Shown: positions 9,436 through 17,180, counted from the first letter of the stretch. The stretch is 38,777 bases of DNA from a filamentous cyanobacterium CCT1 (GCA_003017855.1 PYER01000028.1:1-38777); one strand, 5' to 3'. The notes: a model not told the origin generated them from the letters alone. Made by a program: numbers and translations.

Positions 9436-9443
9436 GCAGTGAT

Positions 9444-9495
9444 GCCCACAGATAACGCCCACAGATAGCGCCCACAGGTAACGCCCGCAGGTAAC
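9444..9495. repeat. Four exact-length 13-bp tandem repeats
   Basis: Four consecutive units of GCCCACAGATAAC type occupy 9444-9456, 9457-9469, 9470-9482 and 9483-9495, differing at one to a few positions (AGATAAC, AGATAGC, AGGTAAC). They begin 8 bases after the first cheB stop. Confidence 0.8.
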
Positions 9496-9496
9496 C

Positions 9497-9531
9497 CCCA
9501 CAACGGCCGAGCAATCGCTAACGGTTGTGGG
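9497..9531 (+). terminator. Possible terminator after the first cheB
   Basis: CCCACAAC (9497-9504) pairs with GTTGTGGG (9524-9531) across a 19-base loop. It immediately follows the 13-bp repeats. There is no strong T-run behind it, so this may be a structural element only. Confidence 0.35.
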
Positions 9532-10028
9532 TACGTCCTTAGCCTCTAGACGCGCTATTAAACCGTGACATGGCGCTACGGTGAAGGTATTCTGTGCAAT
9601 TGATCCTACAATTTATTGCCTTAATGTTGTAAACAGGGTTTACGGGTTAGGGTAAGGCTGGTTCTTCTAACGGGTCTTGCAAAAATTTTCAAGGTTTGTT
9701 TTGGCTGAACCAAGCGTATTTCCAGATAGGTCACCATGCTGGTATTAAAAATTAGGCCGCACTCATTTTGCGTGGTGAGTGATCTCTAATGCTGCATTCG
9801 TCGTTTTTGGTGCGGGTTGACAGGTCTTACCCGCTGATCAAAACCGATCCTGAGATTCCTCCTGGCTAAGGCCATGCGATTGCGTTATTGAGAGAGTTTT
9901 TGAAAATAACTGCTGAGAATAAATGGCTGCTGCAGGGCCATCACCAGACTTTAGGGGTTGTTTGAAGTTTGTGGCGATCGCGTTCATTTACCTTCACCAA
10001 CCCCAAGGGCAATTTTTAGAGAAAAACC

Positions 10029-10640
10029 ATGACTGATGCAGCGTCATCGATTGCCCCGCCCACTTTGCCGTTCGATGTCGTGACCATTGTGACCTCGGCG
10101 GGGGGCATAAAGGCGCTGGGTGAGCTGTTGCCCCAGCTGCCCGCCGATTTTGCGGCAGCCCTGATTGTGGTCATGCACCTGGACCCCAATACCGCCAGCC
10201 TGCTGCCCCAAATTTTAAACCGCATGACGGCTCTGGCGGTTAAAGATGCCGAATCTGGGGAGGCCATAAAAGCCCACACGATTTACACAGCGCCCCCCGA
10301 CTACCATCTGCTGGTGACGGGCGATCGCAGGCTGCACCTCACCCAAACTAAAAAGGTAAACTTTACCCGCCCCGCCGCCGACTGCACGCTGACCTCGGTA
10401 GCCGAGCGCTTTGGGGAACGGGCGATCGCCGTTGTGCTCACCGGCTACGGCCACGACGGGGCCCTGGGGGTACGCGCCATTAAGCAGCACGGCGGTCGAG
10501 TAATTGTGGAAGATCCGGCGACGGCGATCGTGGCCAGTATGCCCCAGGCTGCGATCGATACCGGCGCGGTAGATTGGATTTTACCGATCGATCAAATACC
10601 TCCCACTCTGGTTAAACTAGTGCAGCAAAATGGGGAATAG
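10029..10640 (+). CDS. cheB: CheB methylesterase domain protein (second copy)
   Basis: This is a 203-residue stand-alone CheB catalytic domain. The triad is Ser23 in VTSAGG, His50 in VVMHLDP, and Asp143 in TGYGHDG. The APPDYHLLV and TAIVASMPQAAI segments are typical of the family. It lacks both a receiver domain and the Cys/His tail of the upstream paralogue. The stop is 3 bases before the GTG of the CheR-PAS gene, so the two are almost certainly co-translated and act as a methylesterase/methyltransferase pair. In many bacteria this pair is fused with PAS and kinase domains in one protein; here it is split. The modification target is unknown. Confidence 0.9.
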   Translation: MTDAASSIAPPTLPFDVVTIVTSAGGIKALGELLPQLPADFAAALIVVMHLDPNTASLLPQILNRMTALAVKDAESGEAIKAHTIYTAPPDYHLLVTGDRRLHLTQTKKVNFTRPAADCTLTSVAERFGERAIAVVLTGYGHDGALGVRAIKQHGGRVIVEDPATAIVASMPQAAIDTGAVDWILPIDQIPPTLVKLVQQNGE

Positions 10641-10643
10641 TTT

Positions 10644-12488
10644 GTGACTGCCGATTTAGAAAATAACGCCGACTTTGATGCCCTGCTCGACTACGTACGC
10701 ACCAGTCGAGGGTTTGACTTTACCGGCTACAAGCGCTCCAGCCTAATGCGTCGAGTGGGTCGCCGTATGCAGGCCGCTGGGGTCAACACCTTTATCGACT
10801 ACATCGACTATTTAGAGGTGCATCCCAACGAGTTTCAGCAGTTGTTTAACACGCTACTGATCAACGTCACCTCGTTTTTTCGTGACCCCACCGCCTGGGA
10901 TACGCTGCGCACCGATATTTTGCCCGCCATTCTGCGCACCAAAGACGATCAGGACATGATTCGGGTGTGGAGCGCTGGCTGCGCTTCAGGCGAAGAAGCG
11001 TACTCCATCGCCATTTTGTTGGCCGAACTGATCGGCATTGACGCATTTCAGGAACGGGTCAAAATTTATGCCACCGATCTCGATGATGATGCCCTGACCG
11101 AGGCTCGTCAGGCCACCTATTCTCAGCAAAAGGTAGAGGGGCTGACGGCCACCCAGCGCGAGCAGTTTTTTGAGTGCAAAGAAGGGCTTTATACCTTTCG
11201 CAAAGATCTGCGCCGCCTGGTCATTTTTGGTCGCCACGACCTGATTCAAGATGCCCCCATTTCTAAGGTCGATTTGCTGCTGTGCCGCAACACATTGATG
11301 TATTTCAATGCTGAAACCCAGAGCCGAATTTTGGCCCGGTTTCACTTTGCCCTGCGCGACAGTGGTTACCTATTTTTGGGCAAAGCCGAAATGCTGCTCA
11401 CCCACAGCAATATGTTTAGCCCGGTGCAGCTAAAGGGGCGAATTTTTTCTAAGGTGCCCCGGACCAATGTGCGCGATCGCCTGCTGATTATGGCCCAAAC
11501 CGGCAGCGAAGACGCCGCCGACCATCTCTCCGACCAGATTCGGCTGCGCGAGGCCGCCTTTGACATCAGCCCCGTGGCCCGCATTGTGCTAGACCAGAGC
11601 GGTACTCTCGTGATGGCCAACCAGCGGGTGCGGGTGCTGTTTGGCCTCTCCCAGCGCGATGTGGGGCGTCCCCTGCAAGATTTAGAACTCTCCTATCGCC
11701 CGGTAGAGCTGCGATCGTGCCTCGAAGAGGCCTACCAAAACCGCCGCACCGTCAGCCTCTCAGATGTCGCCTGGCAAAACTCCCGAGGCGAAGCCGTCTT
11801 TCTAGAGGTGCTGGTTACTCCCCTCTTTGGCGAAGACAGCGCCATTTTGGGGGCCAGCGTGAGCTTTCTTGATGTCACCCGGTTTAAGCGCTTGCAGGCC
11901 GAACTAGAGCACTCCAACCAGGAGCTAGAAATGGCCTACGAAGAGCTGCAGTCGACCAACGAAGAACTCGAAACCACCAACGAAGAACTCCAGTCGGCCA
12001 ACGAAGAGCTCGAAACCACCAACGAAGAACTCCAGTCCACCAACGAAGAACTGGAGACCATGAACGAAGAACTCCAGTCGGCCAACGAAGAACTGCAAAC
12101 CGTCAACGACGAACTGCAGCGCCGCAGCGAAGACCTCAACCACAGCAACGCCTTTTTAGAATGCGTCTTCACCAGCCTCAAGGGAGGCGTTGTCGTCGTC
12201 AATCACGACTTTCAGGTGCAGATCTGGAACCAAAAAGCCCAAGACCTCTGGGGCCTGCGCCCCGAAGAAGCCGTCGGCCAAAACTTTCTCAACCTCGATA
12301 TCGGCCTGCCGGTAGCGCAGCTGCGCCAGCCCATTCGCGAATGTCTCGCCCTCACCGACGGCAGCGCTGTCGAAGTCGTGCTCGAAGCAGTCAACCGCAA
12401 GGGCCGCCAAATTAGCTGCAAAGTGATCTGCACCCCCCTGATGAATTCTGAAAATCAGGCCCAGGGCGTAATCGTAATCATGGAATAG
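10644..12488 (+). CDS. cheR: CheR methyltransferase fused to two PAS domains
   Basis: This is a SAM-dependent glutamate methyltransferase fused to sensor modules, 614 residues. The CheR N-domain covers about 10-65 and the methyltransferase core about 70-280, with SAM motif I (VWSAGCASGEEAYS, from about 107) and the CRNTLMYF motif near 214. A first PAS domain lies at about 300-420, an EEL coiled coil at about 430-492 made of heptads such as ELETTNE and ELQSANE, and a second PAS domain at about 500-612. The protein ends with the second PAS; in related proteins a kinase domain often follows, and none is present. The start is GTG at 10644, three bases after the preceding cheB stop. A soluble, PAS-controlled methylation module is the likely role. 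Confidence 0.9.
   Translation: MTADLENNADFDALLDYVRTSRGFDFTGYKRSSLMRRVGRRMQAAGVNTFIDYIDYLEVHPNEFQQLFNTLLINVTSFFRDPTAWDTLRTDILPAILRTKDDQDMIRVWSAGCASGEEAYSIAILLAELIGIDAFQERVKIYATDLDDDALTEARQATYSQQKVEGLTATQREQFFECKEGLYTFRKDLRRLVIFGRHDLIQDAPISKVDLLLCRNTLMYFNAETQSRILARFHFALRDSGYLFLGKAEMLLTHSNMFSPVQLKGRIFSKVPRTNVRDRLLIMAQTGSEDAADHLSDQIRLREAAFDISPVARIVLDQSGTLVMANQRVRVLFGLSQRDVGRPLQDLELSYRPVELRSCLEEAYQNRRTVSLSDVAWQNSRGEAVFLEVLVTPLFGEDSAILGASVSFLDVTRFKRLQAELEHSNQELEMAYEELQSTNEELETTNEELQSANEELETTNEELQSTNEELETMNEELQSANEELQTVNDELQRRSEDLNHSNAFLECVFTSLKGGVVVVNHDFQVQIWNQKAQDLWGLRPEEAVGQNFLNLDIGLPVAQLRQPIRECLALTDGSAVEVVLEAVNRKGRQISCKVICTPLMNSENQAQGVIVIME
11935..12120 (+). repeat. DNA repeats encoding the EEL heptad coil
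   Basis: Units of 21 bases, most alike at a 42-base period, encode alternating ELETTNE and ELQSxNE heptads inside the CheR-PAS gene. The near-identical codons suggest recent expansion or gene conversion, and the coil length could vary between strains. Confidence 0.8.
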
Positions 12489-12545
12489 AACCACCCTATC
12501 TTCGGGCAAACCCGCCGGGTGCAGCCCACTGTTGCAAGTGCCTGA

Positions 12546-12619
12546 GTCATTCCCACGGAAGTGGGAATCCATTCGGGAGCAAGATATCCGTTATGGATTC
12601 CCGTGCAGACGGGAATGAC
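12546..12619. repeat. ATTCCC double-hairpin repeat, copy 2
   Basis: This is a 74-base unit with GTCATTCCC and GGGAATGAC at its ends. Its left hairpin is ATTCCCAC/GTGGGAAT and its right hairpin ATTCCCGT/ACGGGAAT, each with a 4-base loop. Copy 1 (3156-3229) is also 74 bases but has GT/AC and GC/GC at the two variable stem positions, so base pairing is preserved by paired changes. The outer 11-bp arms around copy 1 are absent here. Confidence 0.75.
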
Positions 12620-12672
12620 TGGTCAGTAGCCTTCATCAGTTAGCCTTCAGAATGATGGATTTAGGCACCCTG

Positions 12673-12695
12673 TAGGGGCAAACGGTTGTTTGCCC
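12673..12695. repeat. GGGCAAAC hairpin repeat, copy 2
   Basis: Identical over 23 bases to 111-133. It has an 8-bp stem and a 4-base loop. Confidence 0.75.
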
Positions 12696-12871
12696 AGCCC
12701 AATCGAGAGTCAGCCAAGACAGATTCAGGCTAAGATCCCGCCTTTCTCTAACATCGACCGCCGCAACCCCGCCCAGAATGCGACAATGTATGCCAATCAA
12801 CCCTGCTCCGAGGGGCATTGCCTTTGCCCCCTGCCGAGCAGGGCCACGACCAGCGATTGAGAGAATTACCT

Positions 12872-13612
12872 ATGCGTTCTGATTTGCAGCGGGCTTTTGC
12901 CACCCACTCGGTTCTAAAAATCATCAGCGGCCTCACCAACTACGACCACCAGCGGGTAGCCGCCGTAGTCAAAGCCGCCGACCAGGGCGGAGCCACCTTT
13001 GTCGATATCGCCGCCGATGCCGACCTGGTGCGCCTGGCCAGAACCCAAACCACCCTGCCCATCTGCGTCTCGGCGGTGGAGCCCGAGGCCTTTTTGGCCC
13101 CCGTCGCCGCCGGAGCCGACCTGATCGAGATCGGCAACTTTGACGCTTTCTACGCCCAGGGTCGCCGGTTCGAAGCGCCCGAGGTGCTCGACCTCACCCG
13201 CCGCACCCGCGCCCTGCTGCCGACGATTACCCTGTCGGTGACGGTGCCCCACATTCTGGCCCTCGACGAGCAGGTCAGCCTGGCCGAAGCCCTGGTTGCC
13301 GCTGGGGCCGACATCATCCAAACCGAGGGCGGCACCAGCAGCCAGCCCGTTCACCCCGGCACCCTGGGCCTGATTGAGAAAGCGGCCCCCACCCTGGCGG
13401 CAGCCCACGCCATTTCGCGCGCGGTGTCGATCCCTGTGCTGTGCGCCTCTGGCTTGTCGGATGTGACGGCTCCGATGGCGATCGCCGCTGGTGCAGCGGG
13501 CGTCGGCGTCGGCTCAGCCGTCAACAAGCTCGACAACCCGCTGGCGATGGTAGCCGTGGTGCGTCAGCTAGCCGAGAGCCTGCAAACCGTCCGCGTCGGC
13601 GCGGTGCGCTAA
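12872..13612 (+). CDS. ycf23: DUF561 protein, homologue of plastid Ycf23
   Basis: The product resembles DUF561/Ycf23, a TIM-barrel-like protein conserved in cyanobacteria and encoded in some algal plastid genomes; its biochemical role is not established. With the ATG at 12872 it has 246 residues. Family marks are KIISGLTNYD near the N-terminus, the repeated barrel strand ends ATFVDIAAD, ICVSAVEPE and AGADLIEIGNFDAFY, and the C-terminal phosphate-binding-like strand AGAAGVGVGSAVNKL. A longer frame begins at ATG 12818, but the extra 18 residues (MPLPPAEQGHD) do not look conserved and GAGAG precedes 12872. It is followed by a strong terminator at 13629, so it is probably monocistronic. Confidence 0.87.
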   Translation: MRSDLQRAFATHSVLKIISGLTNYDHQRVAAVVKAADQGGATFVDIAADADLVRLARTQTTLPICVSAVEPEAFLAPVAAGADLIEIGNFDAFYAQGRRFEAPEVLDLTRRTRALLPTITLSVTVPHILALDEQVSLAEALVAAGADIIQTEGGTSSQPVHPGTLGLIEKAAPTLAAAHAISRAVSIPVLCASGLSDVTAPMAIAAGAAGVGVGSAVNKLDNPLAMVAVVRQLAESLQTVRVGAVR

Positions 13613-13628
13613 GTAGCGTTTTTGTAGG

Positions 13629-13670
13629 GGCGATCGCGCGACCGGAATAGTGCGATCGCCCTCAATTTTT
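13629..13670 (+). terminator. Intrinsic terminator built from HIP1 octamers
   Basis: GGCGATCGC (13629-13637) pairs with GCGATCGCC (13652-13660) as a 9-bp stem, followed by a TTTTT run at 13666-13670. It lies just after the DUF561 stop. Confidence 0.7.
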
Positions 13671-13764
13671 GTCAGGCTCCATCGCGCCTTTCTGCGCCAG
13701 CGATTGGGCTGGAATCAGCGATCGTGTCACCGTTGCCCCCCACTTCGCCCAGGATAAGCGTGCC

Positions 13765-14523
13765 ATGGTTCAAGCTCAGCCTCTCAACCTCGCAGCCTTA
13801 GCCTGGGAACCTCTACCTGATCTTCGGTTGTGTTACTCCCCTCTGGGTAATATCCAGCCGCCGTTTTTCGCTGACGCACTAACTGAGGCTTTGGGGGCAG
13901 CCCAGCGCATTCAGCCAGAGATGCTAATTGGTTCCAACATTGGTTTAGTGGCCAGTGTCAATAATCAGTTTGTCTTCAAAGCTCCAAGCTGGCTCTACGT
14001 GCCTCGGGTCAATTCCCTACCTTCAGGGATGATGCGCTATCGCTATCTCCCTAATGTAGAGGGCGATCCAGTAGCAACTGTGATTGAATTTCTCTCCGAA
14101 AAGGACAACGGCGAGCTATCCCTTCGCTCCACCAAGCCCTACGGTAGCCTCTACATTTACGAGCAAATTTTGCAGGTGCCGACCTACGTCATCTATGCAC
14201 CTCAGCGCGCTAGGTTAGAGGTGCGGTGCTTACAAAATGGACGTTACGAGCCCCAGGCTCCAAACGCTTTGGGACATTTTTGGATTCCCCAGCTTGAGCT
14301 GTTTCTAGGCCTATGGCATGGTGAGCGGCTGGCTCAAACCCTCAACTGGCTACGCTGGTGGGATGCCGACGGCAACCTGCTGCTCTGGAGCTCAGAACAG
14401 GCTGAACGCGAAGCTCAGCGAGCTGAGGCCGAGCGTCAGCGGGCCGAAGCCGAGCGCCAGCGGGCCGATCGCCTCGCCGCCCTGCTCCGTGCCCAGGGCA
14501 TTGACCCCGACCAGCTGCCGTAA
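13765..14523 (+). CDS. Uma2-like (DUF820) family protein with coiled-coil tail
   Basis: The 252-residue product resembles the Uma2/DUF820 family, a PD-(D/E)XK nuclease-fold group greatly expanded in cyanobacteria and of unproven function. The fold is suggested by PSWLYVPRV, VIEFLSEKD and KPYGSLYIYEQILQVPTYVIYAP in the right order. In the relatives I recall, the first motif reads PDW with an acidic residue; here it is Ser75, so nuclease activity may be lost. The C-terminus is a Glu/Arg/Ala coiled coil with AEAERQRAEAERQRA repeats, as in many cyanobacterial members. The open frame starts with TTG at 13669, but that part overlaps the preceding terminator; the ATG at 13765 begins the family-like sequence. 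Confidence 0.75.
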   Translation: MVQAQPLNLAALAWEPLPDLRLCYSPLGNIQPPFFADALTEALGAAQRIQPEMLIGSNIGLVASVNNQFVFKAPSWLYVPRVNSLPSGMMRYRYLPNVEGDPVATVIEFLSEKDNGELSLRSTKPYGSLYIYEQILQVPTYVIYAPQRARLEVRCLQNGRYEPQAPNALGHFWIPQLELFLGLWHGERLAQTLNWLRWWDADGNLLLWSSEQAEREAQRAEAERQRAEAERQRADRLAALLRAQGIDPDQLP

Positions 14524-14530
14524 TCCATAA

Positions 14531-14558
14531 CAAAAGGGCACTGCCTAGACGGTGCCCT
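14531..14558 (-). terminator. Terminator for the MBL-rhodanese gene
   Basis: Read on the minus strand, AGGGCAC pairs with GTGCCCT across a 10-base loop and is followed by TTTTG. It sits between convergent genes, 40 bases past the minus-strand stop. Confidence 0.6.
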
Positions 14559-14597
14559 GGGTCGGAGTTGAGTCCATCGATACAAACTGGGTCGTCG

Positions 14598-15677
14598 CTA
14601 AGCTTTCTCTACGGGCAGGCGGGCGTCGTTCCAGCTCAGCATGCCGCCGCGCAGGCTGACCGCCTCTTTGAGCCCCTGCTTTTTGAGAATCACCGTGGCC
14701 TGAGCCGATCGCCGCCCCGATTTGCATACCGTCACCACGGGCTGGTCAGCGGGAATTTCCTCTACTCGGGCTTCTAACTCAGGCAGCGGAACCAGTTGAG
14801 CGTCCGCTATGTGGCCCAGCTCGGCATTGAACTCATCCCGGCCCCGCACGTCGAGCACGTGGACTTTGCCCAAATTTTCGGCCACCCACTGGGGCTCAAT
14901 TTCTTTGACGCCTCCGTAGTTGAGGTGCACCGGCCCCCAGTCGGCGATGGTGGGCATCTGACCATCTTCAGGTTTGCCGCACACACAGTTGGCCGGAATC
15001 GCAATGTCGATCTTTTTGGGGTGGGGTAATCCGAGGTTTTCCATGTAGCCAACGAAGTCGGCTTCGTCGGCCTGGCCGCCAATGCGGGGGTTGTAGACCT
15101 TTTCTTCGCCTACCGTAGAGGCAGTGCGCCCGCTGTAGTCGTGGGCGGGCCAGATGATGCAGTCGTCGGGCAGGCTAAAAATCTGTTCGGTAATGGACGC
15201 GTACAGGGTATGGGCGTCGCCCTGCTGAAAATCACAGCGCCCTGCCCCGCGAATCAACAGGCAGTCGCCGGTAAAGGCCATAGAGTGATCGTCGAGCACG
15301 TAGGTGATGCAGCCGTCGGTATGGCCAGGGGTGGCCCGCACTTCGAGGGCGCGATCGCCAAACGGCACGCGATCGCCTTGGTCGAGCAAATAGTCGGCCC
15401 CCTGCACCATGTCGCCGTAGCGGCCCGAAATGCCAATTTTGGACCCCAGAGCCTGCTGCATCAGCCACGCGCCGGTGACGTGGTCGGCGTGGCAGTGGGT
15501 GTCGAGGGTGGCTACAAGGGTAAGGCCGAGTTCTTCAATCAGGGCGCGATCGCGCAGATGCCTCTCAAACACCGGGTCGATCAACACCGCCTGCCTGGAG
15601 ATAGGATCGGCCAGCAGGTAGGTGTAGGTCGATGAGTCTGCATCGAAGAGTTGGCGAAAGATTAATGCTTGATCCAT
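14598..15677 (-). CDS. Metallo-beta-lactamase fold protein fused to rhodanese (persulfide dioxygenase-like)
   Basis: This is a two-domain protein of 359 residues. The N-terminal part (1 to about 240) is an ETHE1-like metallo-hydrolase with THCHADH at 60-66, ATPGHTDGC, FTGDCLL and WPAHDY, the expected metal ligands of a persulfide dioxygenase that oxidises glutathione persulfide to sulfite. The C-terminal part (about 265-355) is a rhodanese domain with the active-site loop CKSGRRS, Cys318 being the sulfur carrier. Such fusions are known to couple sulfite and persulfide handling, which suggests sulfide or sulfane-sulfur detoxification here. The function is inferred from motifs. The gene lies 140 bases downstream of a dienelactone hydrolase on the same strand, and an AT-rich palindrome lies upstream of its start. 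Confidence 0.88.
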   Translation of the reverse strand: MDQALIFRQLFDADSSTYTYLLADPISRQAVLIDPVFERHLRDRALIEELGLTLVATLDTHCHADHVTGAWLMQQALGSKIGISGRYGDMVQGADYLLDQGDRVPFGDRALEVRATPGHTDGCITYVLDDHSMAFTGDCLLIRGAGRCDFQQGDAHTLYASITEQIFSLPDDCIIWPAHDYSGRTASTVGEEKVYNPRIGGQADEADFVGYMENLGLPHPKKIDIAIPANCVCGKPEDGQMPTIADWGPVHLNYGGVKEIEPQWVAENLGKVHVLDVRGRDEFNAELGHIADAQLVPLPELEARVEEIPADQPVVTVCKSGRRSAQATVILKKQGLKEAVSLRGGMLSWNDARLPVEKA

Positions 15678-15733
15678 AGCGCACAGCTCCAGGCGATCGA
15701 GCCAAATGTGAATAACCCCTTAATTCACCATAT

Positions 15734-15745
15734 AACTAATTAGTT
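15734..15745 (-). promoter_or_regulatory. Palindrome AACTAATTAGTT before the MBL-rhodanese gene
   Basis: A perfect 12-bp palindrome lies in an AT-rich patch 57 bases upstream of the start codon. Its position suits an operator or promoter element. A sulfur-responsive ArsR-type repressor would fit the gene's likely role, but the identity of any binding protein is speculation. Confidence 0.4.
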
Positions 15746-15817
15746 GTTTTTATCGCCAAGATTTATAGTCGGCAACACTCCGGCTCATTCGGCGTAGATC
15801 AGCGAGTAAACGAACGC

Positions 15818-16486
15818 CTAGACGAGATGGGTGGATAAAAAGGTGAGCGATCGCTCCCAGGCCAGCTTCGTCGCCTCTGGGTCGTGGATGTCGTTGTTCT
15901 CGTTGCCAAAGGCGTGCTGGGCATCGTACCAGTACAGCTCATAGTTGACGCCACCCTCCTTGAGGCGGGCTTCAAACGCCTTCACCTGCTCAGGCGGAAA
16001 GAAGTCATCCTGGAGAGCAAAGTGGCCCTGAAACGGAATCGAAATCGTGCGAGTATCGGCGGCCTCCTCGGGCGGTACCCCGTACCAGCACACCGCCATG
16101 TCGGCCTCGGGCACGTAGACCGCTGCCAGCACCGTCAGCGCTCCGCCCATACAGTAGCCCAGCACCGCCACTTTGGGGCTGTCGGCCTTGAGGTGCTGCA
16201 CCGCGCCGCGAATATTTTGGGTGGCGGCATCACCAAAATCGAGGTCGCTCATCAGGTGCTCGGCCTCGGCGGCTTCGACGGTGACTTCGCCCTTATACAG
16301 GTCGGGCACCAGCACCCGATAGCCCTGCTGGGTCAGCTGGTCGGCCACGCCCTTGATCTGGTCGTTGAGGCCCCACCATTCTTGAATGACAACTACGCCA
16401 GGGGCGCTGCTGCCCGCCGCCGGTTCGGTGTAGTAGCCGCTGCAGGTTTGACCGTCGGGACGGTTAAAGCGAATCATGTCGCCCAT
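15818..16486 (-). CDS. Dienelactone hydrolase family protein
   Basis: This is an alpha/beta hydrolase of the dienelactone hydrolase family, 222 residues, normal length. The nucleophile is Cys112 in GYCMGG; the acid is Asp in ALQDDFF and the base is His in DAQHAFGN. The N-terminal region has VVVIQEWWGLN, containing the family's conserved EWWG. The start is the ATG at 16486, preceded by GGAGA. The physiological substrate in cyanobacteria is unknown; chlorocatechol degradation is not implied. It may be transcribed with the MBL-rhodanese gene 140 bases downstream, although that gap contains its own palindrome. Confidence 0.9.
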   Translation of the reverse strand: MGDMIRFNRPDGQTCSGYYTEPAAGSSAPGVVVIQEWWGLNDQIKGVADQLTQQGYRVLVPDLYKGEVTVEAAEAEHLMSDLDFGDAATQNIRGAVQHLKADSPKVAVLGYCMGGALTVLAAVYVPEADMAVCWYGVPPEEAADTRTISIPFQGHFALQDDFFPPEQVKAFEARLKEGGVNYELYWYDAQHAFGNENNDIHDPEATKLAWERSLTFLSTHLV

Positions 16487-16613
16487 GGGAGTTCTCCAGA
16501 GGTTGAGATGCGTTTCTTCAAAAAAGAGTGTGCGCCAACGCTAGATTACCTCTCAAAGGAGCAAAAGCTAAGCGCCGAGGGTTAGGCATCACAATCCCAG
16601 GTTTGCCTAAAGC

Positions 16614-17081
16614 TCAGCGCGGCAAAAAATCGGGGTTGAGAGCGTCATCGGCGGAGAGGGGTGGCAGGGTGGGAATGCGATCGCTCGGTAAGTCGCTTTT
16701 TTGTAAAACCTGAGTTCTGGCCCTGGCGTAGGACTCTAGAAAAAGCTCTTGCACCATGGGCCTTAAGCTAGGGCTATCGTCGAGCAGCAACTCTAGCTGC
16801 CCCCGCTGTTCAATCACCGTGTTGCGCCAGCCCCTGCTATTTTGGGCTTTTTCTGATTCCCAAAACAGCAGCTTTAACAGATGCTCAAGAATGACGAGCA
16901 GACGGCTTTTCAGCTCCTTTTTCTCGCTACGCCCCATGCTGTCAATTTCTTCTATGAGGTTTTCCCAGTCCACCTGGTCTAGTTCGCGATGTTTAAGCGC
17001 TTGGACGGTGTGCTGAATCCAGCGATAAAAGTCTTTGTTGTAGAGACTAGGCTTTTGCTCTGGCGTGGTTCGAGGCTGCAT
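16614..17081 (-). CDS. DUF29 domain protein
   Basis: The 155-residue protein belongs to DUF29, a helical family abundant in cyanobacteria with no known function. Typical features are LYNKDFYRWIQHTVQALKHR at the N-terminus, DWENLIEEIDSMGRSEKKEL, and HLLKLLFWESEKA followed by a W-rich turn. The last ~25 residues (DRIPTLPPLSADDALNPDFLP) are a Pro-rich tail. It lies 99 bases downstream of dnaB on the same strand, with an AT-rich spacer that may hold its own promoter. Confidence 0.88.
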   Translation of the reverse strand: MQPRTTPEQKPSLYNKDFYRWIQHTVQALKHRELDQVDWENLIEEIDSMGRSEKKELKSRLLVILEHLLKLLFWESEKAQNSRGWRNTVIEQRGQLELLLDDSPSLRPMVQELFLESYARARTQVLQKSDLPSDRIPTLPPLSADDALNPDFLPR

Positions 17082-17180
17082 AGACTGACCGCACGGAGGA
17101 GTTGCTGTAATTATAAAAACCTTTCGTCATCGTAGGATTCAGGGCTAAATCACATCCCTTATGCGCTGAGCCCTTCCCGT

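Larger units (their letters stand above)
9436..10028. other. Long spacer between the two cheB genes
   Basis: No gene is apparent. The left end holds a 4 x 13 bp tandem repeat (9444-9495) followed by a hairpin (9497-9531). A CACTCA/TGAGTG dyad with a 10-base loop lies at 9760-9781. The stretch from about 9590 to 9720 is AT-rich. The length and the hairpin suggest that the second cheB has its own promoter, but I cannot place it. Confidence 0.55.
12489..12871. other. Spacer with two repeat families
   Basis: No gene is seen. It carries the second 74-base ATTCCC double hairpin (12546-12619) and the second GGGCAAAC hairpin (12673-12695). An in-frame extension of the next gene back to 12818 has no recognisable sequence. 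Confidence 0.6.

Noticed and set aside
9444-9495. CRISPR array
   Set aside because: The 13-base units are directly adjacent with no spacers and only four copies; no cas genes are present.
11925-12202. Minus-strand frames with repeated FFVGGLEFF or SSSLADWSS units
   Set aside because: They are the reverse readings of the EEL heptad repeats of the CheR-PAS gene.
15884-16585. 233-codon plus-strand frame opposite the dienelactone hydrolase
   Set aside because: It is antisense to a gene with a full catalytic triad, and its own sequence is His/Val/Gly-rich without motif.
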